Shown here in pieces: positions 22,874 to 33,060 of a stretch of 33,864 nucleotides of DNA. The translations under genes were made by a program, and so were the position numbers. Each line of letters opens with the position of its first letter. The stretch's first letter is position 1. The notes beneath the pieces are model-generated. The model was not told the origin of the DNA. It did no database searches and worked only from the letters and a program-made list of their open reading frames with translations. This DNA is from Chromera velia (Eukaryota; Sar; Chromeraceae), in contig JAHBMJ010004721.1 of NCBI GenBank assembly GCA_018398765.1, positions 1-33,864 on the forward strand. The letters are read 5' to 3'.

Positions 22874-24570
22874 GCCCCTCCAGTCACCCTCCGCACCTAG
22901 CTCCTTCCACACAGCATGAACTGCAATGATGCCCCCCCACAGTTGTCGTCACACCGACGCCTGAACAGCCCCTGGCAGGAAGGCAGGCCCTTCTTCCTCT
23001 TCCTCTTCCTCCTCTCAGATGGATGGACCACTCGGTCTAGCTGATAGAAGAAGGGAGACTCTGAGGAAGGGGCATGCAGGCGTTGCGATCATGTCTGATC
23101 ACTTGCCTATCTGTCGGCACATGTATGTAGGGAGGCTTCGAGATTCTTTCGTAGGGTGGGTTGGTGGGGGTTTTCAGTCGGTCCCTCCTCTCTGGTTGCA
23201 TGATGTGTTTATGTGACTGTCCTTGCATGCCTGTTCGTCTGTCTATCTACTGTTCTCTCTGCTTCTCTGTTTTTCCATCTCGGCATGCACCCGTACAGAC
23301 AGACAGACCCAAAATCTGACGTCAAAATTCATGAATGAGTGAAGCGGTAAGAAAAGAAAGACACAGAGAGTCTGTTCGTCGGTGTGGTTGTCGCCCTAGC
23401 TGTCATTCGGTCACCACAGGAGAAAGAGAGAAAGGCGGGCCGCCAGGGGTGAATTTGGAATCGAATGAATGAGGAAGCGTCAGAGGGAAAGGTGAATTTT
23501 CAAACAAGGAAACAGACGTACGGACAAGGTTGGTGCGGACGAGGCAGAGACGAATATTCCATGGGAGACTTCTGAATCCTTTTTCTTTCAATTGTATGTG
23601 TCGACGTGTTTTGTCGGGTCCATCTGTCTATTTGTATATCGATGTGCATATCTTCGGGCTTACCCATGCATACTTCAAGCATGCGAGTATTATTTGAGCT
23701 GAAATTGATGTGTGACTGTGTTGTGTTGTCTCTTGCTCCAGCTGGCAGCAACGCAATCCAGCACAAATCACAATCACACATGTACACCTGCGAGTATATG
23801 AGAAACAAGAGAGAGAGGGGGGGGGAGAGAGAGAGACAGAGAGCGAGAGGGGGNNNNNNNNNNNTGGGGGACAGGGAGAGGGGGAGAGAGAGAGAAGCCT
23901 CCCGGGTGGGGGGAAGGGGGGGGCAGAACGAAAAAATCGTTTTTCATTCGGTAACTTTTAAAAGTGAAATGACCTATTGGGTGACCCCGGGGCATGAAGA
24001 GGAAATCCGACGAAGAGCTCTGCCACGGTGAATAGATATACCCCGGTGGTATGTTTTGATACCGTAATGGTCTCACGAGCGACAGCCGATGTGTTCGTGT
24101 CCGATAATGCCGTGACTGTAAGGAGCATATGTGCATGCGTCACATTGGCACTTTATCGATTGATACATGAAACGAAAGCCAGAGTGCAGGGTGTATGCAT
24201 GTGGACGATGTGGCAGGCGCGGTGGGCCTGGCTAGACCGATGAGTGAACGTCGGCTTCCCGGGCCCACAAGAATCAACAGGGCGCGCGTTTTTCAATCAC
24301 ATGCAAGATGGTATATCAGGTGTTGTATCTGTCCGACAGTCCAAATTAATGTTTAAACTGACAACCAAACACTAAAAAAACAAGAACGTTGTATCAGCAT
24401 TAGTTTCAACTAGGGTTTTAATCGATAAACCTTTTAATTTTGATAACTACTGCAAAGACTTTCAAATTCAATTATATATAGATTCCATGTAACTTAAATT
24501 TTAGCTTAAATTTTAGGTAAAACTTTATCTTAAACGTAACGTAGACTGGATCCTAGAATCTAGCCTAGAA
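22874..24570. other. Long intergenic region with an assembly gap
   Basis: About 1.7 kb without a convincing gene. 23804-23900 is a (GA)n/(GGGA)n tract interrupted by 11 Ns at 23854-23864, a sequencing gap in a purine-rich repeat, so frames crossing it are meaningless. 24300-24570 is AT-rich. The motif CTAGAATCTAGCCTAGAATTC at ~24553 is a short imperfect repeat at the LINE insertion boundary. Confidence 0.5.
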
Positions 24571-24581
24571 TTCATCATCAT
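24571..24581. repeat. Candidate LINE target-site duplication (3' side)
   Basis: TTCATCATCAT here is identical to 32758-32768 at the other end of the LINE. Because the motif is a short-period repeat, chance or tail-derived identity is possible. Confidence 0.5.
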
Positions 24582-24927
24582 TATTATCATCATTATTAAT
24601 CGGTCTATAGGCCATCATGCAGTGCATGAGTCTGGGACAATGCTTTATTGCCCCTTTGCCAGACCTGCATCATACAACGGGAGGGGGCTTCATTCTCGCA
24701 ACTCTAAACACCCTGTATCTAGAAGATGCTTTCTAAATCGCTGATGTCGTTTCCCTTCTGTGGAAGGAGTGCGATAACTGCAACAGAGACTCTCAGGCAG
24801 TAGAGGCAGACAGGAAGACCGGTGGAGAGGGGGGACGGGAGATGTACGTGGGAGATGGAAAAAGAACATTCAAAAGGTGAGACAGGAAGAGAGGTAAGTA
24901 ACCATCACATGCATCGAATCGCAGGCT
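24582..24927 (-). repeat. LINE 3' UTR and short-period tail (copy A)
   Basis: On the minus strand it contains CAATAAAGCATTG and ends GGCCTATAGACCGATTAATAATG...; the tail consists of ATA/ATG units. About 75 bp (24592-24680 on plus: GGTCTATAGGCCATCAT...AGACCTGCATCA) is strongly similar to 32786-32870, and weaker similarity continues for about 200 bp more. Confidence 0.8.
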
Positions 24928-25840
24928 TTACGATGGAGGGCGCAGACAGATGTTTCGCAAGAGTCGCAAGGCCGGTATGGGTGAGTGTCTGAGTGCCAGG
25001 GTGACCTTCATTCGTGCCAACAATTCGCTTTGCGTGGCGTGTTTTAGAGGGGTGGAGTCTTTCGATAGCAACCACTTTCTCTCTCTTTCTTGGGCTCTGT
25101 CTAATTTAGCTTTAATTTCGGTTACAATTGCATTCAGAGCCTCTCGATCTGCTCTTGTTTCTGTGTATTCAGTCAGTCGGTGCAGTAAATCGTCTGCTTT
25201 ACCCCTGCATGCAGGGCAAACCGCGTCTTCCAGCCCTCTATACGGTGCATGGGGGCGACCACCAAGCAACATATACAGCAAGGCTGAAAAAGGGTCTGAG
25301 GACCAGATCGCAGCGTGAGGGAGGGAAACGAAACGGGAGGACGAAGGGGATGAAGGAAAAGTAGAGGAAAGGAAGAGGAGAGACGAACGTTGGGCAGTAG
25401 GATAAGACGTTTGGAACACATTCGGTCTGACGCCTCTGCCAAACTGCAAAACTGCCCCCCGTGAAGCGGCCCTTTCTAGACAACCATCAATCCATTCATC
25501 AACTTCCCGGTTGATCACTGCTCTTAAAAGAAGGAGACAGCCAACCTTGGTGGCTTTCTTTCTTCTTCTGATGGTTAGATTGACAGTCACAAATTCTTCC
25601 AATCCGGTCGACCCAATTAATTTTTGTGCGTGTATCATAGAGGAAGGACAATCACCATTCATTAAAGCCGACCAGGCACCCGCGGGCATCTTGAGGTCAA
25701 TATGTTTTAAGTTAGTCAAATACCCAGCAAGTCTTATCAACACATGCACACGTGCAGGAAGTAGACCGACAGCACATAGAGTAGGTATACGGAAAGAGGA
25801 GAGAGACAGATTCAAAGCCTAACGGACAAAGCGCAATTCT
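24928..25840 (-). pseudogene. LINE ORF2 C-terminal region
   Basis: A frame of about 300 codons continues the RT protein after a frame change near 25840 and an in-frame TAG shortly after. It contains ARVHVLIRLAGYLTNLKHID, a basic segment (TIRRRKKATKVG) and CPACRGKADDLLHRL, which resembles the CPxC...H zinc knuckle near the C-terminus of many LINE ORF2 proteins. It ends before the 3' UTR. Confidence 0.65.
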
Positions 25841-28025
25841 ATAGGCATAATTGAAGGACATCTAATGCATCCATGTCTGACTTACGGACAGGCAGACAGT
25901 CAAACGCGTATAGAGCAACAGGCAACCAGAAAGCGTATAAACACAAAATTTTTGCTGCGGGGGGCAGGCGACCTAAAGAGAGTGCTATGCTCTTTGCATG
26001 ACCCATCCGTCTACTCGCTATGCTAAGCCTTTCTTCTATCACCTCCCTTAAGTCTCCCCCTTCGAACAAAAGAACACCCAGATACTTATACGACCCCACT
26101 CTCTGGACTTCTTTTCCCCTAAACATAAGCCTGCCTTCAATTGCAGGGTAAGAGTCGGACAGACGCATGATTTTCGTCTTTTTTAAATTAACAGTGAGCC
26201 CCCTCTCTTCACAGAAAGAATTCAATTTATTCAAGCTGACCTGCAAGTCATATACGCTCTCAGTAATGAGGATAAGGTCATCGGCATAACCAAGGCTATC
26301 GCACTCAACCCCACCGAGCAGAACCTCTGCACGACCGGAAGCCTTCACTCTTTCATGCAGATCATTGATGAAAATCAAGAAGAGAAAAGGGGAGAGAGGA
26401 TCCCTTTGTTTCACCCCTTTCTCTTCCTTGAACATAAAAGAGCTGCCAGTGATGCTTCCGTACACATTTGTATACATTGTCCGAATCATTTTGACATCAA
26501 CTGCACTCACCCCCTGCTTCAGCAAAACTTCAAACAAAACATCCCTGGGCAGGGAGTCAAAGGCTTTGTTGAAGTCTACAAAGTATGCTAACAAGGGTTT
26601 CTTTCATTTCTTTGCCTTTTGTATCAGTGCAGTAAGTGCCCCAATGGCTTCTCTTGTTCCTACCCCTTGCTGAAAACCCAACTGCCTATGGTTAATCTTC
26701 ATTTGCGATGTAAGACGGGCAGAGAGAAGTGAAGAAAAGAGTTTTGGTAAGAGTGAGACAATATGAATCGAACGCCATTCACCAGGGTCGGGGGAAGGAG
26801 GCCCCTTTGGAACCGGACAGATTTTAATTACATTCCATTCATCTCGCCAAGCGGATGTCAACTGAATTAAGTTCAAATGGATAAATAACAAAGCACGAGA
26901 AAGAGGCGAATATTGAAAGCAGAGGGAGAGGTGGTTGGGGGCGAGTCCGGACAACCCTGCAGCCTTTTTTTCCTTTGTGGACCGGAGGACTTTCCTTGTT
27001 TCTTCTATGCAAAAATAAGGGCGAGACGGAGGGATTGGTGGGGGCAAAGGGGGAGAGTGAATGCCAGAGGGAACCTGATGAGAGTGGGTAGGCAGTTGCG
27101 AAAAAACGCCAGGGTGCAAAGAAGAGTTAAAAACGGGTGGGGCTGGCTGCGAAGGAGGGAAAGGAGGAGCACTTTCTTGTGCAGATTCCCTGCCAGAGGG
27201 AGAGTCAGTGAAGATAGAAGCCCAGTGACAGGAAAAGTCCTTTACTGAAGGCTGGGAACCAGGAGGGGCTTTCTCTTTATTGCTTCTTTGCAGCTTTTTT
27301 CTCAATGACCAGACCTTTGAAGGGTTAGAGGACAACTTGAGTGCAACCTTTTCTATACAGAGCTTTTCGTACGCCTTTCTTTTCCTGTTGTACAATCGTT
27401 GACATCTGCGGGCCTGCCTCTCAACTGTCTATCTTAAGGCAACCACGTTCGCTCTGCTGCTCCCACTTCTCCCCTCATTCTCACATGATTGCACAAGTTT
27501 GTTCAACGCCTTCCTTGCTTCCCTCCAAAGTGTCGCTGCTTCCTTGCATTCATTATCAAACCATTCGGCCTTTTTCTTTTATTTCACTTTTTTCCTGCCC
27601 TGTTAACCATCCAAATCCTTCCGCTTGATTTCTTTTATCGGGCCGGCTAACGTGGTTTCCCATTCCTTCAGTAGTAACTTTTCCTGTTCACAGAAAGACA
27701 AGGGCACCGGTTGCTCACATGAGTTGGAAGCAGACAGTGGGGGGGGGGGAGCGGATGGAAAAGAAGAGAGATCAATGTTTTCAGCTTTGTAAGCCATTTT
27801 CACAAGTCCAGGCCATAGCTGTTCAGCCAATTGAGCAGCTGCTGCAGCCGAGGGGAGAAGCTCCTCGTCTGAGACAGGAGTGGATCTGATGGAGCGATGA
27901 AGGGGGGGGATAGGTAAAAGGGAGTTCTCTTTGCTGTCTGGCTGTTGAGGGGGAGTGAAAGGGGCAGCAACAAGGGACAGAGAAAGTGACACAGCTGCAT
28001 GGTCAAGCCTAGACAGTTCTGCTAG
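25839..28025 (-). pseudogene. LINE reverse transcriptase region with internal stops
   Basis: One frame from 28025 to 25839. The linker has EWFDNECKEAATLWREARKA. RT motifs include WNVIKICPVPKG, YFVDFNKAFDSLPRDVL, GVKQRDPLSPFLF, GYADDLILITES (catalytic YADD), GLTVNLKKTKIM and SYKYLGV. The usual GVRQGDPLSP motif reads Arg instead of the second Gly. Stops: TAA 27605-27603, TAA 27581-27579, TAG 27431-27429, TGA 26606-26604 and TAG 25841-25839. Family role: copies element RNA at a nicked target. Conserved sequence on both sides of each stop shows the frame was once continuous. Confidence 0.88.
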
Positions 28026-29198
28026 CTATTTCACATCGAGGTGAGTACAAGCACGGAGGAGGGGGGGATCAACGAGAAAAAAGTCAATCAGAGTGTGACC
28101 TCTACCTTTCCAGAGGAAGATACAGTCACGTGAGAAAGAGCGTGCTTCTCCATTCCAAGCGGGGGCAGAACCATCAATGTAGAGACCATTTAAAGGGAGA
28201 AGATTCATTAGTTCACAGAGTTTTAAAAGAGAACGGCCCTGCTGATCAACTTTTCGGTTGTAAGACGAAGCACGGACTACTCCCGATACATTTTCTTCCT
28301 GAATGATTCCGTTCTCATCTTGTACCCCCCTATCCCAAGTGATTCCTTTTGGCAGCTCATCGGAGATATGAGCGTTGAAATCACCAGTCACAATTCTCCT
28401 TTCCCCTAGAGGAACTTCCGACAATGCATCTGTCAGGCGCTCTCAGTGGCTCGGATCCCCGCCTGCCTCTGCTTTCCCAGTAGACCGTCCATGTAGCACA
28501 TATATTCCAAACATATGCAGAATAGAGGACTTGCTGTGTGCATCGAATCCACCAATATGCAATGACGCACGCAGCATGGATGGGCCGACCAATTCGATCT
28601 CAGGCCTTAGTCGGCCTCTCAATGACTTCCGAATTAGGACAACGACCCCCCTGGTATCTTTGTCCTGTTCTAACGCTTCCTTCCTGCCTCTACCACTTCT
28701 TCCTCCCCTAAGGTGCTGTCTAACCCATTCTCGGTGGGAAAAATTCTTGCTTGAGTGAAGAGGGTATTCAAAAAAGCGCGTGAGGGACCGTGTTTCCGTC
28801 AAAATTACCACATCAAACTCCTCAAGCCAGGCAAACAGACTGCTATCACTCTCTATGCTGTCTAAGAGACCTTTTACGTTGAGCGTGGCGATTCTGAGCC
28901 CCGCTATTGATCTTACAGAAATCAATTCTTTTAACGCAACACCCCCACTGGCTAGGCAAGCTGAAGCAGAAGCAGAAGCAGATGTAGGTGCCGATGAAGA
29001 AGAAGAAGAAGAAGAAGAAGACGAGGACGAAGAAAGACCTTGTCCTTTTTCCTTCTTTCTTTGCCCTTTTTTCGTGACCTTCACCTTCCCCCGTCTAGTC
29101 TTTCCATTGTTTCCCTCACGGCTCGTGCTCTTTATCAGGGACTCAAGGGGCCGCCAGCCATGTGGGTTTCGACATTTGTCTCCTTTCGGGCACCCCAC
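28026..29198 (-). pseudogene. LINE apurinic-type endonuclease domain, one internal stop
   Basis: Motifs in order: LRIATLNVKGLLDS (Asn), FDVVILTETRS (catalytic Glu), GVVVLIRKSLRG, then after TGA at 28445-28443 the same frame gives RRIVTGDFNAHISD (GDFN), TLIDFFLVDP and, past TAG 28028-28026, LSRLDHAAV (the terminal DH). Together these define the exonuclease-endonuclease-phosphatase fold that nicks target DNA for APE-type LINEs. A poly-Ser run and a Lys-rich segment precede the domain. Confidence 0.87.
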
Positions 29199-29381
29199 AC
29201 AGGGAGTACCATTCTTTGCACACTTGCAGCCAGCACAAGTATTGGAGCCATGACACCGGCATGCACATCTGGTAGACGGTTAGACAGAGGAGATGGGGGA
29301 AGCAGTCTGGGGGGACACAGCCGAAGGGTCATGGTTTTTACATCTGTCTTTGCCCATATAGCAGTTAGTACAGTGGGTTCC
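29199..29381 (-). other. Third CXC-like cysteine cluster of the LINE, downstream of a stop codon
   Basis: In the same frame as the proteins on both sides, and just after TAA at 29282-29280, the sequence encodes CACRCHGSNTCAGCKC and then C-x6-C-x2-C-x5-C-R-N-P-H. It matches the two clusters before the stop. The start lies inside the neighbouring Cys-rich frame; the module itself is about 29165-29270. Confidence 0.7.
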
Positions 29382-29705
29382 ATTTAAGGTACACTTACAG
29401 TTTTTTTCACAAACCCCCCCCCCCGATGGTCTGCACTCGCAACATTGTACTTCCTTGCAGTTCGGGCATAGGGCGCCCAGTGGGCAGTAGATACAGCGTT
29501 TTCCCGCTGCCACACATGGACACTCATACTTTCTCTTCCCCCTCTGTCTCTCTGGGCATTGCAGGCAGTTGTAACACGCTTTCTTGGCTTGACAGGGCTC
29601 TTCTTCCTCTCTACGTTTCAGTGCTTTGGGGCGTGATAAGGAGGAAGAGGAGGAGAAGGAGGAAGAGGAAGAAGAAGAAGAAGAAGAAGAAGAAGAAGAA
29701 GAAGC

Positions 29706-29762
<57 letters not shown>

Positions 29763-30252
29763 AGAAGAAAAAGAAGAAGAAAACGAAGAGGAGGAGGAAG
29801 AAAAAGAAGAAGAGGAAGACAAAGAGGAGGAGGAAGAAGAAGAAGAAGAGGAAGAGGGAGAAGAAGAAGAGGAAGAAGAAGAGGAGGAAGAAAAAGAAAG
29901 AGAAGGGTCCACCCGATGACCTGGTCTCCCTCCTCCCCCCCTTCCCTGTCCGTTCCCACCCACGTTTCTTCCCACACCAGGTCCGGGGGAAGAAGAAGAA
30001 AAGAAAAGAGCAGGAGAAGAAGAAGAAGAAGAAGAAGAAGAAGAAGAAGAAGAAAAAGAAAGAGAAGGGTCTACCTGGTGGCCTGGCCTTGCCCCCCTCC
30101 CCTCTGCCTGTCCGTTCCCACCCATGTTCCTTCCCACACCAGGTCCGGGGGAAGAAGAAGAAGAGAAGAGAGCAGGAAAAGAAGAAGAAGATAAAAAAGA
30201 AGAAGAAGAAGAAGAAAAAAAAAAAAAAGAAAAGGAAGAAAAAGAAGAAGAG

Positions 30253-30284
<32 letters not shown>

Positions 30285-30974
30285 AGAAGAAGAAGAAGAA
30301 GAAGAAGAAGAAGAAAGGGAAGGTGAAGCGTTCCTCTCGCTCCTTTGCTTTCTTTGCTTCTCATTCTGAAGGGTCAGTGCTTTGGGGCATGATACGGAGG
30401 AGGAGGAGGAGGAAGAGGAAGAGGAAGAAGAAGAAGAGGCAGAAAGAGAAGAAGAGGAAAAAGAGCCACTGGAAGAGCCACCTCCCTTACTCCCCTGCTC
30501 TATGTGTCTGTCGTTCGTTCCGCTTTCACCCTTCTCTTTCATGGCATTTCCATTGGACTCCCCAGGAGAAGAATGCTTAGTGAGAGACGAAGGAGAAGGG
30601 GAGGAAGGAGACAAGGAAAAAGAAGAAGCAGAAGAAGAAGAAGAAATAGAAAGGCAGCCACCTTCCTCACTCCCCTGCTTCCCGTGTCTGTCGTTCGTTC
30701 CGTTCACATCCTTGGCGATTCCATCAGGCCCCTTGCTCACTGCGTCTGTCCCTTGTTCAATTTTCACCTGTTTTCTGTGTCTGTCATTCATTTTATTTTC
30801 ACCTTTGTCCAGCAAAGCGCTTCCAACGAACCTTCCAGGAGAGGAATGAGAAAAAGAAAAGGGAGGAGAAGAAGAAGCAGAAAGGCAAGGAGAAGGAGAA
30901 GAAGAAGCAGAAAAAGAAGAGAAAGAACCGACTCCCCAAATCTCTTGCTTTCCATGTTTGTCGTTCGTTCCCAC
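29280..30974 (-). pseudogene. LINE Ser-rich and Cys-rich region with two CXC-like zinc clusters
   Basis: A frame of 564 codons. The N-terminal part has three or four copies of a TNDRHGKQ-type motif, each between poly-Ser runs; the middle is almost pure Ser (encoded by TCT/TCC repeats) with two ~45-residue repeats around SPGPGVGRN.GGNGQ. The last ~110 residues are Cys-rich, with two clusters of the form C-x-C-x6-C-x2-C-x5/6-C-x-N (CPCVAAGKRCIYCPLGALCPN, one residue over at x6 in the second: CKCTLNGTHCTNC...CKN). The pattern resembles the zinc-binding CXC domain of MSL2/tesmin proteins, which binds DNA. It may act in nucleic-acid binding for the element; this is inference. Confidence 0.7.
29636..30475. 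repeat. ~840 bp purine-rich (GAA)n-type tract
   Basis: The plus strand is almost all GAA, GAG and AAA triplets, broken by two copies of a ~90-bp unique spacer (around 29905-29990 and 30065-30155) and by short breaks near 30325-30380. The minus strand reads poly-Ser in the LINE frame. The plus-strand Lys/Glu/Arg-rich frames are artefacts of the same repeat. Confidence 0.9.
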
Positions 30975-31031
30975 CTCACATTTATCTTCTGAGGAAGGGG
31001 AAATGGAGAGAGAGGGAGAGGGACAAGACGT

Positions 31032-32768
31032 TTACGTGGGAGATGCCTCAGTGGGTGGCGAAGATTCCTCCTTTGCGGACTCGGTGCAGAACAATTTGTA
31101 CAGCACTTTCACTCGAGATAGAACCGAACAAAGTGGTGTGAGACAGACAGACGTTGGACACTTGAGAGTGTAAAAAGGGCTAGAGGCAGGCTGACAGCCA
31201 AAGATAGCGGGTGGAACTATTGGCAGAGGGCGGGAAAGGAAGTGGTGCAACGGATGTCCAGAATGTCGAGCTTCATGATTGAACATAACAGATTGGACAG
31301 GAGGAGTGCAGCGATTTGTGGTCAAAGCAGAAAAACTTGGGGCAAAAGAAATAGGAAAAAAGATCGGAGGGACTGGAGGAGGTTCAGGTGGAGGAGGTGG
31401 CGTTGGAGGAGAATGAGGAGGAAGATTTTGAGAGGAGGGAGTCGCAGGAAGGGAAGAGATAGGAGGGGGGCAGGGAGGCACAACCGGGGAGAGCTGCATG
31501 CATGGAGGAGAATAGATACACATAGAGGAGAAAAACAAATTCGATGGCCTTGGTGAAAGAGGGCCTTGAGCCTCCAAGGAGTTAGGGACGGAATGGGTGG
31601 GAAGAAAAGAAACAGAGGTCGTCGGGTTTTCACACTGTACACCGTCCGTTTGTTCAATCTTCGTCTCCTCCTCACTTTTTACGTCTTTCACTTCAGAGGA
31701 GAAAGAAAAAGGGGGAAAAGAAGAAGAAGGAGAAGAAGTGACATCACCTTCATGCATAGATGAAGAAGATGGAGAAGGCTTAGCTGCAACAGAGGGACTT
31801 GTGTGGGAAGGTTGACTGAGAATAAACTGAGAGAAGGGGGAGGGGGGTGGGCGAAAAGAAACCTGTGTAGGCGAAACATCCTTTACTTGCATAGCTATTG
31901 CACGACTTCTTTCCTTTCTTTGAAGTTTTCTTTGTGCCTTCATGAACCTTTTTTTTGCTGCAGCTTTCTTTCTAGACAGCTTTTTTTTACCTGAAGCCAA
32001 CCCATCCCAATATGCCGGCAAGAAACCCGGGGGAGGAATAGAGGAGCACAAGAGGCGGATGGAATGAGGACAGATTTCTAACCCATCCCAGACTGGCAGG
32101 GTGCCTGCCGGTAGGGGGCAAGAGCTCAGGGGGAGGGCAGCGGGAGGAGGAGACAGTAGGGAGGGGGAAGGAACAGGAGAGGAAAAAGGGAGTTCTTCAT
32201 TCTCTGGGGCAAGCACTTCGAATGCATTTCTTCCTTTCTTCATTCCCGGCCCGCCCTCCAAAAGGTTTCTTCCCTTCCCCATATTTTTCTTTCCTCTGCT
32301 GACCAACCAAGGCTTCTCAATGACATCCTCCCAAAAAAGCCCATCCCAGCAGGAGGGAAAACCGAGGCCAGGTGGAGGAGGAGAGGAGCAGAGAGGAGAA
32401 AAAGGTGTCATTTCGTCAGTTCCGTCGTTTGAAGTCCCTGCGTAGAGAGCAGGAGAGAGAGGGCAGGCCCATATGAGCTCACATTTATTTATGCAGTTCG
32501 GCTGGCTCACTGACTGTCTTCCTTTCTCATCGAACCTGTCCGAGTGAGAGATAAGTGGTTGGCAACTTGGGGGGATGCAAAAGGGAGGTAAGGGCATTAA
32601 AGGAGCGCAGTGGACACGAGAGGAGAGGAGGAGAGAACGAGAGAGTGGTGGCAGGGGGGAGTTAGAAACAGACTGGGCCTGCGCCTCCCATTCTACTTGA
32701 GGGGGACGGTTCGTGTTGTTGGGAGGCTGCTGGACACTCGAATTTCGATTATGTGTCTTCATCATCAT
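31032..32768 (-). pseudogene. LINE ORF1-like protein, Pro/Ser-rich
   Basis: A frame of 578 codons opening with three ATGs that lie in the (ATG)n target repeat. It is Pro/Ser-rich throughout. The phrase P-x(2)-W-D-G-L occurs three times (PSCWDGLFW, LPVWDGLEI, PAYWDGLAS), twice preceded by CSS-x-PPPG. A basic block (KKKLSRKKAAAKKRFMKAQR) in the middle could bind RNA. No RRM, zinc knuckle or esterase domain is seen. TAA at 31034-31032 separates it from the Ser/Cys-rich frame, which continues in the same frame. Called ORF1-like from position only. Confidence 0.55.
32758..32768. repeat. Candidate LINE target-site duplication (5' side)
   Basis: TTCATCATCAT, identical to 24571-24581. It forms the junction between the tail of the older copy and the 5' end of the LINE. 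Confidence 0.5.
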
Positions 32769-33060
32769 AGTTATTATTATTATTGATTGGTCTATAGGCC
32801 ATCATACAATGCATGAGTCTAGAACAATGCTGTATTGCCCTTTTGCTAGACCTGCATCACTCATCGGGGTGGGGCTGCCGTCTGCTAGCTAAAACCTGGC
32901 GCCTGCATGAATGACGCTTAATCGATCTAAGTGCCGTCCCTCACTGTAGAAGGCTGCGACAGTCAAACCAATCCAAGGTACTGAGAGCAGACAGAGCAAA
33001 CCAGTGAAGAGAGAGAACAAAGATTGGAATGAATGTATGAAGAAGGCGTTCAAAAGGTCA
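32769..33060 (-). mobile_element. 3' end of an older, related LINE copy (copy B)
   Basis: Plus-strand TTATTATTATTATTGATTGGTCTATAGGCC...AGACCTGCATCA matches copy A at 24590-24685. Further matches include TTCAAAAGGT near 33048 versus 24869 and a shared TGTRGAAGG block near 32948 versus 24760. Its polyadenylation motif reads AATACA instead of AATAAA. No LINE coding sequence is visible beyond 33060, so it is probably 5'-truncated. Confidence 0.7.

Larger units (their letters stand above)
24582..32757 (-). mobile_element. APE-type non-LTR retrotransposon (LINE), ~8.2 kb, full length but inactivated
   Basis: Read on the minus strand, the order is ORF1-like region, Ser-rich and Cys-rich region, apurinic-type endonuclease, reverse transcriptase with YADD, a C-terminal CPAC...H knuckle region, and a 3' UTR with AATAAA ending in an (ATT/ATG)n-type tail. 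From 32768 to 25839 the frame never changes; only stop codons interrupt it. A frame change occurs near 25840. The 3' UTR is related to the partial copy at 32769-33060 just upstream, so this element sits head-to-tail behind an older relative. Confidence 0.88.

Noticed and set aside
23606-24031. Plus-strand frame crossing the run of Ns
   Set aside because: It spans an 11-base gap of unknown sequence inside a purine repeat and shows no domain.
12643-27605. Ciliate-like reassignment of TAA/TAG to Gln in this genome
   Set aside because: It would explain many retroelement stops, but TGA stops also interrupt conserved retroelement motifs, the MYND and membrane protein genes end in TAG at sensible places, and none of the three best host genes has internal TAA or TAG.
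29426-30580. Plus-strand Lys/Arg-rich and Glu-rich frames of up to 384 codons
   Set aside because: They are the complement of the LINE Ser-rich frame over a (GAA)n tract. The minus-strand frame ends in a structured Cys-rich domain and continues into LINE enzymes; the plus-strand frames have nothing but the repeat.
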